NCBI RefSeq assembly: GCF_001816125.1
Contig: NZ_MDZA01000088.1
Coordinates: forward strand, 1-53,916
Source of the DNA: Hymenobacter coccineus
GTDB taxonomy: Bacteria; Bacteroidota; Bacteroidia; Cytophagales; Hymenobacteraceae
Length of the DNA: 53,916 nt
Direction of reading: 5' to 3'
The first letter of the stretch is position 1. Each line of letters opens with the position of its first letter. Below the pieces are notes generated by a model that made no database searches, was not told the DNA's origin, and saw only the letters and a list, made by a program, of their open reading frames with translations. The translations under genes and the position numbers were made by a program. Positions 17,406 to 26,161 of this stretch are shown piece after piece.

Positions 17406-18706
17406 ATGAAAATTTTGGTAGCCACATTCTGCCTCGACAAAGCGGGCTCGCACGTGCTGGCACTGGCGCTGGCCTCGGAGCTAGCCAAGAAGCACACCGT
17501 GTACTTTTTCAACCAGAACGAGCAGCTTGTAGATGCGGGCATGGTAGCGCAGTACCTGAGCCCGGCGGTGCAGGTGGTGGCCATGGACCGCTACCCGCTG
17601 TACAACGCGGTTTGCTGGAAGCTGAACGCTTTGTTTCTGAAGCTGGGGGCCCGGTTCTCGGTGCATGAGAAAGCCAAGGACTGGTTGGGCCGCTACGCCC
17701 GCTGGCGCTACGGCATCGACATTATGCACAGCCACGAGCCGCTGGTGGCTAAGTCGCGCATTACCCGGCTGGTGCAGCGCACGGGCGTGCCCACCGTCGT
17801 AACCGACCATCAAGGCTACTCCATGCTGATTAAGGTGGGCGAGTTTGGCTACGTGCCCTACGCCAACCTGGCCCAGGCCGTGGTGGGCGTGTCGCAATAC
17901 ACCGCCGACCTGTTTACCGGGGCCCTGGTGGAAGTGCCCACGGATGCGGAGCGCCGGGCCGGCGAAAAAATACTGGCCACCGACTACCAGCACGAGTACG
18001 AAAATGCCCGGCAGCAAGCCGCGGCGGGGCCCCGGCTGCCCATTACCACGCGGGTGGAGGTGATTTACAACGGCGTGCCGCGCTACGCGCCGGTGGGGGC
18101 GGAGCCGGGGCCCCTGCCCATTCCAGCGGGCAGCTTCGTGTTTGGCATGGTGGGCCGCGGCAACCAACAGAAGGGCTGGGGCGACGCGCTGGCGGCCTAT
18201 ACCCAGGTGAAAGCACGCTTCCCGGAGCGTCGCTTTGCCTTCGTGGCGATGGGCGACGGGCCCTACCTGCGCACGCTGCGGGCGGAGTACGAGGCGCAGT
18301 GCCCCGATATCTATTTCCTGGGCAATGTGCAGACGCCGCACCCCTACATGCGCCAGTGCCAGGTGGGCTTGTTCCCGTCGTGGTTTTCGGAGGCGCAGCC
18401 CATCTCCATCATCGAGTTTTTCGAGAACGGCGTGCCCGTGCTGGCCAGTCCGCTGGGCGGCATCCCGGAGATGGTGTGCCCGCCGGTGGGGCCCCGGCGG
18501 GCCGGCTGCTGGCCATGAACCCCGACGCGACGCCGCAGCTCGCCGACTTGGTGGATGCCATGAGCGCCTACGTGGCCGACGAAGCCCTGCTGGCCCGGCA
18601 CGCCACCGCGGCCCGGGCCCTGCGTAGTACCTACGACGTGGCCGAGTGCGCCGCCCATTACGAGGCACTTTTCGAAGAAATCGTAGGCCAGGCCCGTACT
18701 TTGTAG
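17406..18706 (+). pseudogene. Glycosyltransferase family 4, frameshifted at 18488-18495
   Basis: GT-B transferase starting MKILVATFCLDKAGSHVLALALA. In the first frame it carries DIMHSHEPLVAKSR, VTDHQGYSML, VEVIYNGVPRY, FGMVGRGNQQKGWGDAL and SEAQPISIIEFFENGVPVLASPLGGIPEM. After the GGGGCCCC tract at 18488-18495 that frame ends within a few codons, while the neighbouring frame supplies the natural C-terminus APAGRLLAMNPD to the stop at 18706. One missing G would rejoin both parts into about 434 residues. It is similar in layout to the GT4 gene just upstream (both start with an opening MNIL/MKIL motif and a VTEHGEYT/VTDHQGYS block), so they are probably duplicated enzymes. Confidence 0.82.
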
Positions 18707-18726
18707 CAGCGTGCGCTACTTAGGCT

Positions 18727-19653
18727 ATGATTCAGGTTTCCGTCATCATCATCAATTACAACACGTTCCGGCTGACCAGCGAGGCCATTGCTTCGGTACA
18801 GCAGCACACGCGGGGGGTATTGTACGAGATTATTGTGGTGGACAATGCCTCTACCGAATGTGACCCTGGCCGGTTTGTGGAAGCCTTCCCGGCGGTGCGG
18901 CTGGTGCGCAACCCCGAAAACTCCGGCTTTGCCAAGGGCAATAACCTGGGCATTGCGCACGCCACCGGCGAAACTGTGCTGCTGCTCAACAGCGACGCGG
19001 CCCTGCGCAATGATGCCCTCACCCTGACGTATGGGGCCCTGATGGCCGACCCCAAGCTGGGCATTGCCACGGGGCAGCTCCGTTACCCCGATGGCCGGCT
19101 GCAATATCAATGCGGCCGGTTTCCGTCGCTGCGCCTGCAACTGGTGGAGCTGTTGCGCCTGCAAAAAGCCATGAGTGCCCAAAAGCGGGGCGAAGTGCTG
19201 CTGGGCACGTTCTTCGGGCACGAAACATCGTTTCGCCCCGATTGGGTGTGGGGTACTTACTTCCACATCAAGCGGCACGTAGTGAGCGAGCTACCCGGCG
19301 GCAAGCTGCCCGACGACTTCTTTATGTACGCCGAGGATTTGCAATGGTGCTACGCCGTGCGCAAGCTGGGCTACGAAATTGAGTACGTGCCGGGGGGCCA
19401 TATTCTGCACCACTTTGCGCAGAGCACTAAGCAGGAGAAGAAGCTGAACCAGCTAAACATGATTCTGCGCAACGAGGACAGCTTTTTGCGCCGGGAGTAC
19501 GGCAGCTGGTCCACCGCCAGCTATTACCTGGCCAAAATGTTGAATCTGCTAATCTCGGGCCGTGGCAATTCGGCCAACCGTTACCTGGCCCGGCAGTACC
19601 GCCGGCTGCTGCTGCGGCAGGAGCTGCTCACCGCCACCAACTCCCCCGTATAA
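18727..19653 (+). CDS. Glycosyltransferase family 2 (rhamnosyltransferase/WbbL-like)
   Basis: A 308-residue GT2 enzyme with VSVIIINYNTFRLTSEAI, VVDNASTE, the RNPENSGFAKGNNLGI block and the metal site LLNSDA (about residue 88). These together are the usual marks of the WbbL/rhamnosyltransferase group. PDDFFMYAEDLQWCYAVRKLG (about 197) carries the conserved catalytic-base region (EDxxWC). It starts 20 bases after the preceding GT4 gene and its stop overlaps the ATG of the next gene by one base, so these are translationally coupled. The sugar donor is probably a dTDP- or UDP-deoxysugar but is unproven. Confidence 0.9.
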   Translation: MIQVSVIIINYNTFRLTSEAIASVQQHTRGVLYEIIVVDNASTECDPGRFVEAFPAVRLVRNPENSGFAKGNNLGIAHATGETVLLLNSDAALRNDALTLTYGALMADPKLGIATGQLRYPDGRLQYQCGRFPSLRLQLVELLRLQKAMSAQKRGEVLLGTFFGHETSFRPDWVWGTYFHIKRHVVSELPGGKLPDDFFMYAEDLQWCYAVRKLGYEIEYVPGGHILHHFAQSTKQEKKLNQLNMILRNEDSFLRREYGSWSTASYYLAKMLNLLISGRGNSANRYLARQYRRLLLRQELLTATNSPV

Positions 19654-20543
19654 TGGCCGCTGCTGCCCCTTTCTTTTCGGTGATCGTGCCCAGCTACAAC
19701 CGCGCCGATATCATCACGCCGACGCTGGAGGCCATTCTGCGGCAGGAGGATGCCGACTTTGAGCTGATTGTAGTGGACGATGGCAGCCGCGACAACACCG
19801 AAGAGGTGGTGGCCCGCCTGCGCGACCCGCGCATCCGTTACTTACGCAAGGAAAATGGGGAGCGGGGCGCGGCCCGTAACTACGGGGCCCGGCAGGCGCG
19901 TGGGCAGTACCTGAATTTTTTTGACTCCGATGACGAGATGTACCCCAACCACCTGCGGGTGGTGCGGGAGTTTCTGGCGGCCCACGGCGAGGTGGAATTT
20001 TTGCACACCGGCTATGAAGTTATCAACGGCGCGGGCCGCGTAGTGCACGAGTTTTGCAACTTCCCGCCACTCACCAACGAGCTGCTGCTGCACGACAACC
20101 CGATGGCGTGCAACACCGTGTTTGTGCGGCGCGACGTGGCCCTGGCCAACCCATTTGAGGAAAACCGGGTGCTGGCTTCGGCCGAGGATTGGGAATTGTG
20201 GCTGCGGCTGGCCAGCCAATACCCTTTCCATGGCATCCCAACCAAAACGTTTGTCCTGCGCGAGCACGAAGGGCGGAGTTTGAATACCATTGCTCCGGCG
20301 GCCGTTATTGCCCGCGACGAGCTGTTTGGGGCCCTGGTGGCGCGCAACGCCGCGTTTGCGCGCCGCTTTCCCAACCAAACAGGCGCGTTCGTCGCCGACC
20401 GTTATACCTTTATAACGCTCACGTTGGCGCTGAGCAAGCAGCACCGCGCGGCTACGCTACGCTACCTCTGGAAGGCGGTGCAGCAAGACCCGACCGTGCT
20501 GTGGCGCCGGCGGTTTTTGGCCTCGCTAAAGCATTTTCTGTGA
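19653..20543 (+). CDS. Glycosyltransferase family 2
   Basis: A 296-residue GT2 enzyme with FFSVIVPSYNRADIITPTLEAIL, VVDDGSRDNTEEVVARL, KENGERGAARNYGARQA, and the acidic FFDSDDEM (about residues 89-96). An ASAEDWELWLRLA block (about 175) is the acceptor-side motif. The ATG overlaps the last base of the previous gene's stop codon (TAATG), indicating translational coupling. Substrate unknown. Confidence 0.9.
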   Translation: MAAAAPFFSVIVPSYNRADIITPTLEAILRQEDADFELIVVDDGSRDNTEEVVARLRDPRIRYLRKENGERGAARNYGARQARGQYLNFFDSDDEMYPNHLRVVREFLAAHGEVEFLHTGYEVINGAGRVVHEFCNFPPLTNELLLHDNPMACNTVFVRRDVALANPFEENRVLASAEDWELWLRLASQYPFHGIPTKTFVLREHEGRSLNTIAPAAVIARDELFGALVARNAAFARRFPNQTGAFVADRYTFITLTLALSKQHRAATLRYLWKAVQQDPTVLWRRRFLASLKHFL

Positions 20544-20580
20544 TATTATATTCATTACAAGAGGATTAGATCGTCGATAT

Positions 20581-21633
20581 ATGGGCATCACCACTACTAT
20601 TATTACCGGGCCCCCGCCCGTATCTTCTGAAGAAAAGCCGCTGGCCCGGAGGCACGTGGAAGGCTTGGACTTTTTGCGGGCCATTGCTGCCCTGAGTGTT
20701 TGCCTGTACCACTTCTCCGGCGTGGCCCTGCCTAAAGCAACCAACATCTACATGAAACCTGCCTTTAGCTACGGCTGGGCTGGAGTAGATATGTTCTTTG
20801 TGATATCCGGCTTCATCATTCCGTATAGCTTGCTGGGTAAAAATTACGCTGCTAAACAAATAGGGCCCTACCTGCTAAAGCGCATTATTCGCATCAACCC
20901 GCCCGCCTATATTGCCATGGTGTTGGTACTGGTGCAGTGGGGAATTATTGATTATCTAATTAATCACAACCGGGTGTATACCGGGAATATTTCCTGGCAG
21001 CAGGTAGTGCATAACTTGCTTTTTACGGTGCCATTTACCCAGTATAAGTGGGTGGTAGGTATTTTCTGGACCCTGGCGATTGAATTTCAGTTTTACATTT
21101 TCATTGGGCTATTTTTCGCGCAATTATTCGAGCGTGGCCGGCTGTGGCAATTCATTCTGGGGTTTCTGGCCGTGAACGCCGTGCAGTACCTGCCGTTTAG
21201 TGACTTTAGAAACTTCTTTCATTTCAGTTCCTTATTCGCCATGGGCGGGGTGACCCTATTGTATTACAGTAAACGTATTGAGCTATTGAACTACGGCGCT
21301 ACGCTGCTCTTGTTCAGTGCGCTTTCTTACTTCCAATTAGGATGGGTGATTACGGCCGTGGGGATAATAACAGTGTTTTTTATTGTGTGCGTACAGGTGA
21401 AAGGCGGGGTCTTTGCCACCATTGGCAAAATGTCCTATTCGTTTTACCTGATTCACGTTTTGGTGGGAACTACCGCCGAGTTCGTATTAATTAAAATAAT
21501 TTCTCCGGATACTGAATTGAAGAAGGTCACCATTACGGTGCTGTGCATTGCCACAGCGCTTATTGCCTCTTTCGTTTATTACCGACTGGTTGAACAGCCG
21601 TTTATAGCACTGGCTAAAAAATACGGTCGGTAA
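20581..21633 (+). CDS. Acyltransferase 3 family membrane protein (OafA-like O-acetyltransferase)
   Basis: Multi-pass membrane protein of 350 residues. The N-terminal HVEGLDFLRAIAALSVCLYHF (His in the first membrane segment) and the WAGVDMFFVISGFII block are the marks of the acyltransferase_3 (OafA/NodX) family, which O-acetylates sugars of surface glycans from the cytoplasmic or periplasmic side. About ten hydrophobic segments can be counted. FSLFAMGGVTL-like and SYSFYLIHVLVG (near 282) lie in the usual positions. It probably decorates the polysaccharide made by the surrounding genes. It is somewhat less G+C-rich than its neighbours. Confidence 0.9.
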   Translation: MGITTTIITGPPPVSSEEKPLARRHVEGLDFLRAIAALSVCLYHFSGVALPKATNIYMKPAFSYGWAGVDMFFVISGFIIPYSLLGKNYAAKQIGPYLLKRIIRINPPAYIAMVLVLVQWGIIDYLINHNRVYTGNISWQQVVHNLLFTVPFTQYKWVVGIFWTLAIEFQFYIFIGLFFAQLFERGRLWQFILGFLAVNAVQYLPFSDFRNFFHFSSLFAMGGVTLLYYSKRIELLNYGATLLLFSALSYFQLGWVITAVGIITVFFIVCVQVKGGVFATIGKMSYSFYLIHVLVGTTAEFVLIKIISPDTELKKVTITVLCIATALIASFVYYRLVEQPFIALAKKYGR

Positions 21634-21681
21634 GAGGAATATTAAATCGGGTAACCAACGACTACATTTAGCTAAGGTATA

Positions 21682-22922
21682 GTGCACAAAAAACTATTAA
21701 TGGTTATCCCTAACCTGGGTCTGGGAGGGGCCCAGCGGGTATTTCACGATCACAGCGTGGAACTGACCAAATACTATGACGTGACGGAGGCCGTCTTTGA
21801 CTTTGACAGTGAAAACCTGTATCCTTCCGGTAACCCGCTGGAAAGCCTAGCGGTAAGGGGGGGCGGTGGGCCGATGCGCAAGGTTACTAACTTTTTTCGG
21901 CGGGTGAGGCAGTTGCGGCGGCTCAAACAGCGCTTAAATACGGACATCTGCGTCAGCCATTTGGAAGGAGCTGATTATGTAAACCTGTTGAGTAAGGGGC
22001 GGGAGAAAATAATTCTGTTGATTCATGGCTCTAAAACCCATGACCGCAACATTAGCGGGCCCACGGGATGGCTGCGCAAGCGGGTGCTGATGCCCCTGCT
22101 CTACAAGCGGGCTGACCGCATCGTGACCGTGAGCCAGGACATTATTCCGGAAATGGTGGACGATTACGGGGTGGACGTGCGCAAGCTGAGCGCCATCAAC
22201 AATTCCTTTGAGGTGGAAAGCGTGTGGGAGCGGGCGCAGGAGCCGCTGCCCCCGGCCATGCAGGCCGTGTACGCCGCGGGCCCCGTGCTGGTGACCTCGG
22301 GGCGGCTGGCCATCCAGAAAAACCAGCGGCCGCTGCTGGATATTTTTGCCGCGTTGCGCGCTGGGCAAGCGGCGAAGCTGGTGTTCATCGGCGATGGCGA
22401 GCTGCGCGATGAGCTGGTGCAGCACGCCCGGAGCCGCGGGCTGCGCGTGCACGAGGCCTGGGGCCCGGAACCGCTGACGCCGGACTTCGACGTGTACTTT
22501 GTGGGGCTGCAACACAATCCCTTTCAATACATTCGGCCTGCCAGCGTCTTCGTTTTCCCGTCGGCCTGGGAAGGTTTCCCGCTGGCCCTTGGGGAGGCCA
22601 TGACGTGCGGCATGCCGGTAGTGAGCACCGACTGCCCCACGGGCCCCGCGAAATGCTGGCCCCCGCCTCGGCCACGCCGGCGGTGCCCATCCGGGCGGCC
22701 GAGTGGGCCGAGTACGGGCTGCTGATGCCGATGCTGACGGAGGCCGCCACCCTGGCCGCCGACGAGCAGGTGTGGGTGGCGGCGCTGGGGGCCCTGCTAA
22801 ACGATGCGGCCAAGCGCGCCCAGCTGGGGGCTGCCGCCCGGCAGCGGGCTAATGATTTTACCCACGCAAATACTTTTCAGCGCTGGAAAAAGCTTATTGA
22901 CGAAGTACTGGCCGAACGCTAA
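21682..22922 (+). pseudogene. Glycosyltransferase family 4, frameshifted at 22641-22647
   Basis: GT-B transferase. The first frame gives LLMVIPNLGLGGAQRVFHDHSV, DICVSHLEGADYVNLL, LIHGSKTHD, RADRIVTVSQDI, VTSGRLAIQKNQRPLL, VFPSAWEGFPLALGEAMTCGMPVVSTDCPTGP and then nonsense. The natural continuation REMLAPAS to FQRWKKLIDEVLAER lies one frame away and ends at 22922. The break is at GGGCCCC (22641-22647); an additional G restores the reading TGPREML, the usual GT4 phrase. Full length would be about 413 residues. The start is GTG at 21682; an ATG six codons later is possible. Confidence 0.83.
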
Positions 22923-23037
22923 GGCGGCGCTGGAGCCAGCGTAATGCCAGGCCAGCTATTAAGCGGTGGTGGCGGTACGGCGAAGCCAAGATTGCGCGAA
23001 CCGCTACTCATTAGCAGGCAGTGCAAATACTTAACGA

Positions 23038-24182
23038 ATGAGAGATTTAGTGGATAAGCCGCTCGTACTGGTCGTTGACAACTCCCGGGCCGTGACGGGG
23101 GCCCTGAATGCCATGCGCCACGCCACGGGGCCCCTGCGGCCGGGTCTGGATTTTGAATACGTATTGCCCACCGGCAGCACCGGCCGCGCTACGCTGGAAG
23201 CCGATGGCTACCGCGTACACGAGCTGCCCTTTGTCGAAATCAGTCGCCGCAAAGCCGACTTGCTGCGCTACGTGCCCCTGCTGCTGCTGAATGGCTGGCG
23301 GCTGCGGCAGTTGGCCCGGCGCCAGGGGGCCCAGGTGGTGCACCTCAACGACTTCTACAACCTGACCGGCTACGTGGCCAAGGGGCTGAGCCTGGGCAAG
23401 CTGCGGGTGGTGACGCACGTGCGGTTCTTGCCCCAAAGCCTGCCGCAGCCGCTGGCCGCCCGTGGCGGTGGATGGCCGAGCACTGGGCCGACCGGGTGGT
23501 GTGCGTGTCGGAAGCCGTGCGCCAGTACTTTGGCGGAGGGGAGCAGGTGGCGGTCGTCTACGACCCGCTGCCCGGGGCCGAGCGGTACCCGGCCGCTGCG
23601 CACCCGGCCCGGCCCGACGGCACGGTGCAGTGCCTGTACTTGAGTAATTACATCCAGGGGAAGGGGCAGGACCTGGCGCTGGCGGCCTTTGAGCAGGCCT
23701 ACGCCCGCGACCAGCGGCTGCGGCTGCTGTTTGTGGGGGGCGACATGGGCATGGCCAAAAACCGGCAGTTTCGGGAGCAGCTGGAGGCGCGGGTGCGGGC
23801 GGGGGGCTTGCAGGAAGTAATTCGCTTCGCGGGGTTTGCGGCCGACGTAGAGCAGGCTATTAAGGAGGCCGACGTGCTGCTAAACTTCTCCGAGTCTGAA
23901 TCATTTTCCCTGACCTGCCTGGACGCGCTCTACTACGGCACCCCACTGATTGCCAGTGACTGCGGCGGCCCGGCCGAGCTGTTTGAAAACGGGCACTCCG
24001 GCCTGCTGGTGCCCAACCGGGACGTGGCTGCCATGGCCGCGGCCATCACCCAATTGGCGGCCGATGCCGGGTTGCGCACGCAATTTGCAGCGGCGGGCCG
24101 GGCCTATGTGCGGCAGAAATTCGCGCCGGCTGGCACTTACGAAAAGCTAGGGGCCCTGTACGCCGCGGTGCTGGGCCGGTAG
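23038..24182 (+). pseudogene. Glycosyltransferase family 4, frameshifted near 23450-23462
   Basis: GT-B transferase in two frames. The first encodes KPLVLVVDNSRAVTGALNAM, DFEYVLPTGS, RRQGAQVVHLNDFYNLTGY and VTHVRFLPQSL. The second continues AEHWADRVVCVSEAVRQYF, LYLSNYIQGKGQDLALAAF, LLFVGGDMGM, VLLNFSESESFSLTCLDALYYGTPLIASDCGGPAELFE and ends at 24182. One base is missing around GCTGGCCGCCCGTGG (23451-23465); here the tract is not GGGGCCCC. A restored protein has about 381 residues with both the N-terminal acceptor lobe and the C-terminal donor lobe. The interrupted copy loses the donor site. Confidence 0.82.
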
Positions 24183-24240
24183 GGGCCCGTAGGGCCCTGC
24201 GCTTTTACCTTGCGGCCATATCGCCATTTTTCAGTTTTAA

Positions 24241-25179
24241 ATGCTGCCCGCGCCCCCTACGTTCTCCTTCGTCAGCCCCGTGTACCAGGCCGAGAGCCTG
24301 GTGGCGGAACTGGTGCGGCGCCTGGTGCTGGTGGGGGAGGCCCTGGGGGGAAGCTTCGAAATTGTGCTCGTGGACGACCGCAGCCTGGATGGTTCCTGGG
24401 CCCGCATCCGGGCCCTGGCGGCCCGCGACCCGCGCGTGCGGGGCCTGCGCCTGAGCCGCAACTTCGGCCAGCACCGGGCCATTACGGCGGGGCTGGAGCA
24501 GTGCCGCGGCGAGTGGGTGGTGGTGCTGGACTGCGACTTGCAGGACCAACCCGAGGAAATTCCGGCGCTGTTTGCCGAAGCCCAGCGCGGCTACGACCTG
24601 GTACTGGCCCGGCGCACCAGCCGGCAGGATGCGTGGCACAAGAAGCTGCTGTCGCGGCTGTTCTACCGCGTATTGTCCTACCTCACCGAGCTGCCCCAGG
24701 ACCCTGCCGTCGCTAATTTTGGCATCTACCACCGCCGAGTAATTGCGGCCGTGCTCGCCATGCGCGAGAGCATTCGCTACTTCCCCACCATGGTGCGCTG
24801 GGTGGGTTTTCGCACCGGCTACCTCGGCGTGGCGCACGCCGAGCGCGCCGTGGGGCCCAGCAGCTACGGGCTGGGCCGGCGCCTGCACCTGGGCCTCGAC
24901 ATCCTGCTGGCTAATTCCGACAAGCCCCTGCGCCTGACCATAAAACTGGGGTTGCTGATTTCCGGTGGGGCTTTTCTGCTGGTACCGATTACCTTGCTGC
25001 GCTATTGGGCCGGGCAGATTTACCAGCCCGGCTATACCAGCCTCATCATCTCCATCTGGTTTTTTTCGGGTCTGCTGCTAGCCGTGCTGGGCATGGTGGG
25101 CTTGTACATCGGCAAGACCTTCGAGCAGGTAAAAAACCGGCCGCTGTACATTTTGGACGAAGAAGCCGGCGAGCGGTAG
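24241..25179 (+). CDS. Polyprenyl-phosphate glycosyltransferase, GT2 (ArnC/GtrB/DPM1-like)
   Basis: A 312-residue enzyme expected to transfer a sugar from a nucleotide to undecaprenyl phosphate. The GT2 domain has FSFVSPVYQAESLV, VLVDDRSLDGSW, RLSRNFGQHRAITAGLE and the metal site VLDCDLQDQPEEI (about residues 95-107). Two C-terminal membrane helices (about 238-258 and 268-290) are the hallmark of the ArnC/GtrB type. The formyltransferase and WecE genes follow directly, the same functional trio as ArnC, the ArnA formyltransferase domain and ArnB, so the donor is probably their formylamino sugar. No frameshift here. Confidence 0.92.
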   Translation: MLPAPPTFSFVSPVYQAESLVAELVRRLVLVGEALGGSFEIVLVDDRSLDGSWARIRALAARDPRVRGLRLSRNFGQHRAITAGLEQCRGEWVVVLDCDLQDQPEEIPALFAEAQRGYDLVLARRTSRQDAWHKKLLSRLFYRVLSYLTELPQDPAVANFGIYHRRVIAAVLAMRESIRYFPTMVRWVGFRTGYLGVAHAERAVGPSSYGLGRRLHLGLDILLANSDKPLRLTIKLGLLISGGAFLLVPITLLRYWAGQIYQPGYTSLIISIWFFSGLLLAVLGMVGLYIGKTFEQVKNRPLYILDEEAGER

Positions 25180-25233
25180 CCCCAGATTACTTGCCTGTTG
25201 TTTGCATAAAATACTTGTAATAAACAAGCTACT

Positions 25234-26130
25234 ATGGATGCTCCTGGTGTTGCGCCCGCGCGGATTACCCTGTTCCTGATGACCGAAAAAGGGTACCGGG
25301 TGCTGCAACACATTGTGGCGCACCTAGACAAAACAGCGGTAGCGCTGGTAGTGGGGGCCCCCGATGCGCACGTGGCCAACGACTATTTTGCGGAAATTCA
25401 GGCCCTGTGCGCGCAGGAAAATATCCCCTTTCAGCGCCGGGTGGCGGGGCGCCCACCCGCGGCCTCGCAGGCGCTGGCCGTATCGTGGCGCTGGCTGATC
25501 ACCGGCATTGATAGACTTATTGTCCTGCACGACAGTTTGTTGCCCCAGTACCGGGGCTTCGCGCCCCTGGTGGCCTGCTTGCTCAACGGCGAGCCCGAGA
25601 TTGGCGTGACGGCGCTGTACGCTACTACCGAATTTGACCAGGGCCCCGTGCTGGCGCAGGTGGCCCGGCCTGTGCAGTACCCCATCACCATTGCCCGCGC
25701 CGTGGCTCTGGCCGTGGAGTGCTACCTGGAGCTTACTGCCCAGCTCTGGCCCGGGCTGTGCGCTGGGTCCTTGCCGCCGGGCACGCCCCAATTGGAGGCC
25801 GCCGCCACCTACAGCCTCTGGCGCGACGAGGCGGACTACCGCATCGACTGGCACCGCGACAGTGCCTACCTGCGCCGCTTCGTGGACGCGCTGGGGGCCC
25901 CTTACCGCGGGGCCAGTACCCTGCTCGGCGGCCAGCTGCACCGGGTGCTGGCCGCCGAAGCCGAGCCCGACGTGGTAATTGAAAACCGCGCCCCGGGCAA
26001 GGTGCTGTTCGTGCGCGCCGGGGAGCCGGTGGTGGTCTGCGGCACGGGGCTGCTGCGCCTCACCGCGCTGCGCACCGATGCCGGGGCCGATGCCCTGCCG
26101 CTGCGGCAGTTCCGCTCGCGCTTCGGGTAG
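25234..26130 (+). CDS. Formyltransferase family protein, probable amino-sugar N-formyltransferase with atypical active site
   Basis: A 298-residue protein of the Fmt/ArnA-N group. It likely moves a formyl group from N10-formyl-tetrahydrofolate onto the 4-amino group of a dTDP-sugar. The SLLPQYRG block (about 101-108) is intact, with catalytic His99 and the FDQGPVL Asp135. The Asn that normally sits two residues before the His is Val97, so one of the three catalytic residues is replaced. The C-terminal part (about 200-298) has DYRIDWHRDSAYLRRFVDAL and PYRGA, like the Fmt/ArnA C-terminal module. It is flanked by an ArnC-like transferase and by wecE. A true enzyme with altered chemistry or a non-catalytic relative are both open. 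Confidence 0.8.
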   Translation: MDAPGVAPARITLFLMTEKGYRVLQHIVAHLDKTAVALVVGAPDAHVANDYFAEIQALCAQENIPFQRRVAGRPPAASQALAVSWRWLITGIDRLIVLHDSLLPQYRGFAPLVACLLNGEPEIGVTALYATTEFDQGPVLAQVARPVQYPITIARAVALAVECYLELTAQLWPGLCAGSLPPGTPQLEAAATYSLWRDEADYRIDWHRDSAYLRRFVDALGAPYRGASTLLGGQLHRVLAAEAEPDVVIENRAPGKVLFVRAGEPVVVCGTGLLRLTALRTDAGADALPLRQFRSRFG

Positions 26131-26145
26131 GCCGGGGGCCCGGCG

Positions 26146-26153
26146 TACCTTTG
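26146..26153 (+). promoter_or_regulatory. Bacteroidota -7 promoter-like element TACCTTTG before wecE
   Basis: TACCTTTG matches the Bacteroidota primary sigma factor -7 consensus TAnnTTTG and lies 8 bases before the wecE ATG at 26162. No clear -33 TTG element was found at the right spacing. The short leader fits the leaderless or near-leaderless starts common in these bacteria. Confidence 0.35.
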
Positions 26154-26161
26154 CCGGGCCC

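Noticed and set aside
16681..23465. Programmed ribosomal frameshifting in the GT4 genes
   Set aside because: The breaks have no slippery heptamer with a downstream pseudoknot that I can see and occur at different points of the proteins; loss or gain of a base is simpler.
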